From NCBI RefSeq assembly GCF_949774925.1, contig NZ_OX458932.1, positions 1,302,001 to 1,366,000 on the forward strand: DNA of 64,000 bases, read 5' to 3'. The notes under the pieces are model-generated. The model saw only the letters and a list, made by a program, of their open reading frames with translations, was not told the origin of the DNA and ran no database searches. Below, piece by piece: positions 63,111 through 64,000 of the stretch; the stretch's first letter is position 1, and the number at the start of each line of letters is the position of its first letter. The translations under genes and the position numbers were made by a program. Source of the stretch: Candidatus Methylacidiphilum fumarolicum. Its GTDB lineage: Bacteria; Verrucomicrobiota; Verrucomicrobiia; Methylacidiphilales; Methylacidiphilaceae.

Positions 63111-64000
63111 ATGAAAGTAATTCGATCCTTTTTTTTCTTTTTCGTTTTTTTTCCTTTATTTTTTCTTCCATCGATTAGAGCGGAAAATGTTGAGGTTTAT
63201 TCCCGAACATATTCCTATGACCTCGCTCTAAAGTTAAACCAACAAGAAAGTGAATTTTTTTCTTTTTTTTACACTCAGGCCACCGCTTTTTTTTATAAGG
63301 CTTTCCCTTTTTTGATCGGATTTCTTTTAGCTGCTGGAGGACTCAGAATATTTAGAAAAAAAAGAATTTGTTTTTTAGCAGCTGATTATCTTCTTTGCGT
63401 CCTCATTGTAATAACTGTTTTTTCTGGAATTCCGAAAATAGTTTTTGATCCAATGGAAGGAATTATCCCACAGGGCCTTGTTAACTATATCGGCCAGCTC
63501 AATATAGAAGGAATAAAAATTGAGGGGAAGAATCCTAGAGAATGGTGGGATAACTGGTTGACTAATTCTAAAAGCTCTCTTGGATCGAAATTTTCATTAG
63601 AATATAGTGTAGAAAAGAGCCAAAGGATTTGGAAATACTTCCCACATCGATATGAGGAATTGGAAGCCAAAACAAAAGAAACCATTCAGAAATTTCTTCC
63701 TTATGACTATCCATCAGAAAAAATAAAAAAATTACTTCTCTTTTTGCTCATTGCTACAGGTAAAGGATTTTTTCACTCTGTTCTTTTCTTTTCCTATATC
63801 TTTTCACAGCTTTCTCTCTTTTTCTACCTTTTAATCCCCATTGTACTCAATTTTATCGAAGAATGTCTTATGCTTTTTTCTCTTTTCCTCTGTTTGTGTT
63901 TTGGATTAACATTGCCACTTAAGCCACATATACAGTTGATGGGACAATCCTACCGATTTTTCCTTTTATCTTTCCTTCCTAATTTCCTTTGGATCATCCT
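63111..64000 (+). CDS. Polytopic membrane protein, partial (VirB6/TrbL-like?)
   Basis: The frame starts at ATG 63111 and is open to the window edge (296 codons). A signal-like N-terminus (MKVIRSFFFFFVFFPLFFL) ends near SIRAE. At least four more membrane helices are seen (FPFLIGFLLAAGG, ADYLLCVLIVITVFSG, LLLFLLIATGKGFFHS, LSLFFYLLIPIVLNF). The topology recalls VirB6/TrbL-type channel proteins, which would be the missing inner-membrane member, but I see no motif. The C-terminus lies outside the window. Confidence 0.5.
   Translation, partial: MKVIRSFFFFFVFFPLFFLPSIRAENVEVYSRTYSYDLALKLNQQESEFFSFFYTQATAFFYKAFPFLIGFLLAAGGLRIFRKKRICFLAADYLLCVLIVITVFSGIPKIVFDPMEGIIPQGLVNYIGQLNIEGIKIEGKNPREWWDNWLTNSKSSLGSKFSLEYSVEKSQRIWKYFPHRYEELEAKTKETIQKFLPYDYPSEKIKKLLLFLLIATGKGFFHSVLFFSYIFSQLSLFFYLLIPIVLNFIEECLMLFSLFLCLCFGLTLPLKPHIQLMGQSYRFFLLSFLPNFLWII

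Overview
The window looks like chromosome from a low-GC, AT-rich Verrucomicrobiota genome; a Methylacidiphilum-like acidophile is my best guess. This rests on the gene families and on general resemblance, not on a marker gene. It has two parts: about 27 kb of housekeeping genes, then from about 31.4 kb to the right edge a mobile, conjugation-type region. Decayed and intact TnpB/IS200-IS605 elements sit in and between the two parts.

Left part (1-26.85 kb). A decayed tnpB lies at the left edge, followed by a possible structured RNA and tRNA-Val. Next come tal, a coiled-coil zinc-ribbon protein, rpoZ and smpB, then a secreted protein whose 3' end is cut by another decayed TnpB element. A mostly minus-strand block holds purH, a PHP phosphoesterase, a DUF721 protein, sufE, a rhodanese and bioB, with ubiE/menG on the plus strand. 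A sensor kinase and an NtrC-type sigma-54 activator follow; a good -24/-12 promoter stands directly after them, in front of an outer-membrane barrel gene. Then come initiator tRNA-Met, trxA, ftsH, a family 4 uracil-DNA glycosylase, an rluD-type gene broken at an A9 run, a ferredoxin, bioD, a large conserved unknown, pdxH and a cytochrome c.

Junction (26.9-31.4 kb). About 2.3 kb of decayed insertion-sequence DNA, including a second copy of the left-edge tnpB, is followed by an apparently intact GC-rich IS200/IS605 element with divergent tnpB and tnpA. A decayed relative of that element lies at 43.6-44.9 kb.

Mobile region (31.4-64 kb). Plus-strand genes encode VirB8-like, VirB9-like and VirB10-like proteins and a lipoprotein, overlapping or nearly touching. 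Minus-strand genes encode a VirD4/TraG-type ATPase with four small partners, a PilB/GspE-type ATPase, and a set resembling PilN, PilO, PilP and the N-domain of PilQ. Thus type IV secretion parts are mixed with type IV pilus parts. No VirB4, relaxase or integrase is visible in the window. Control and maintenance functions are two sigma-70-type factors, a large ParB-like protein (sharing a TAATG junction with one of the sigma genes, behind three 11-bp repeats), a MoxR-type AAA+ ATPase and several unknown proteins. A nuclease-like HNH protein with a glycine-rich membrane segment, split by a frameshift, lies beside a double SUKH (SMI1/KNR4) protein, which looks like a toxin-immunity pair carried by the element.
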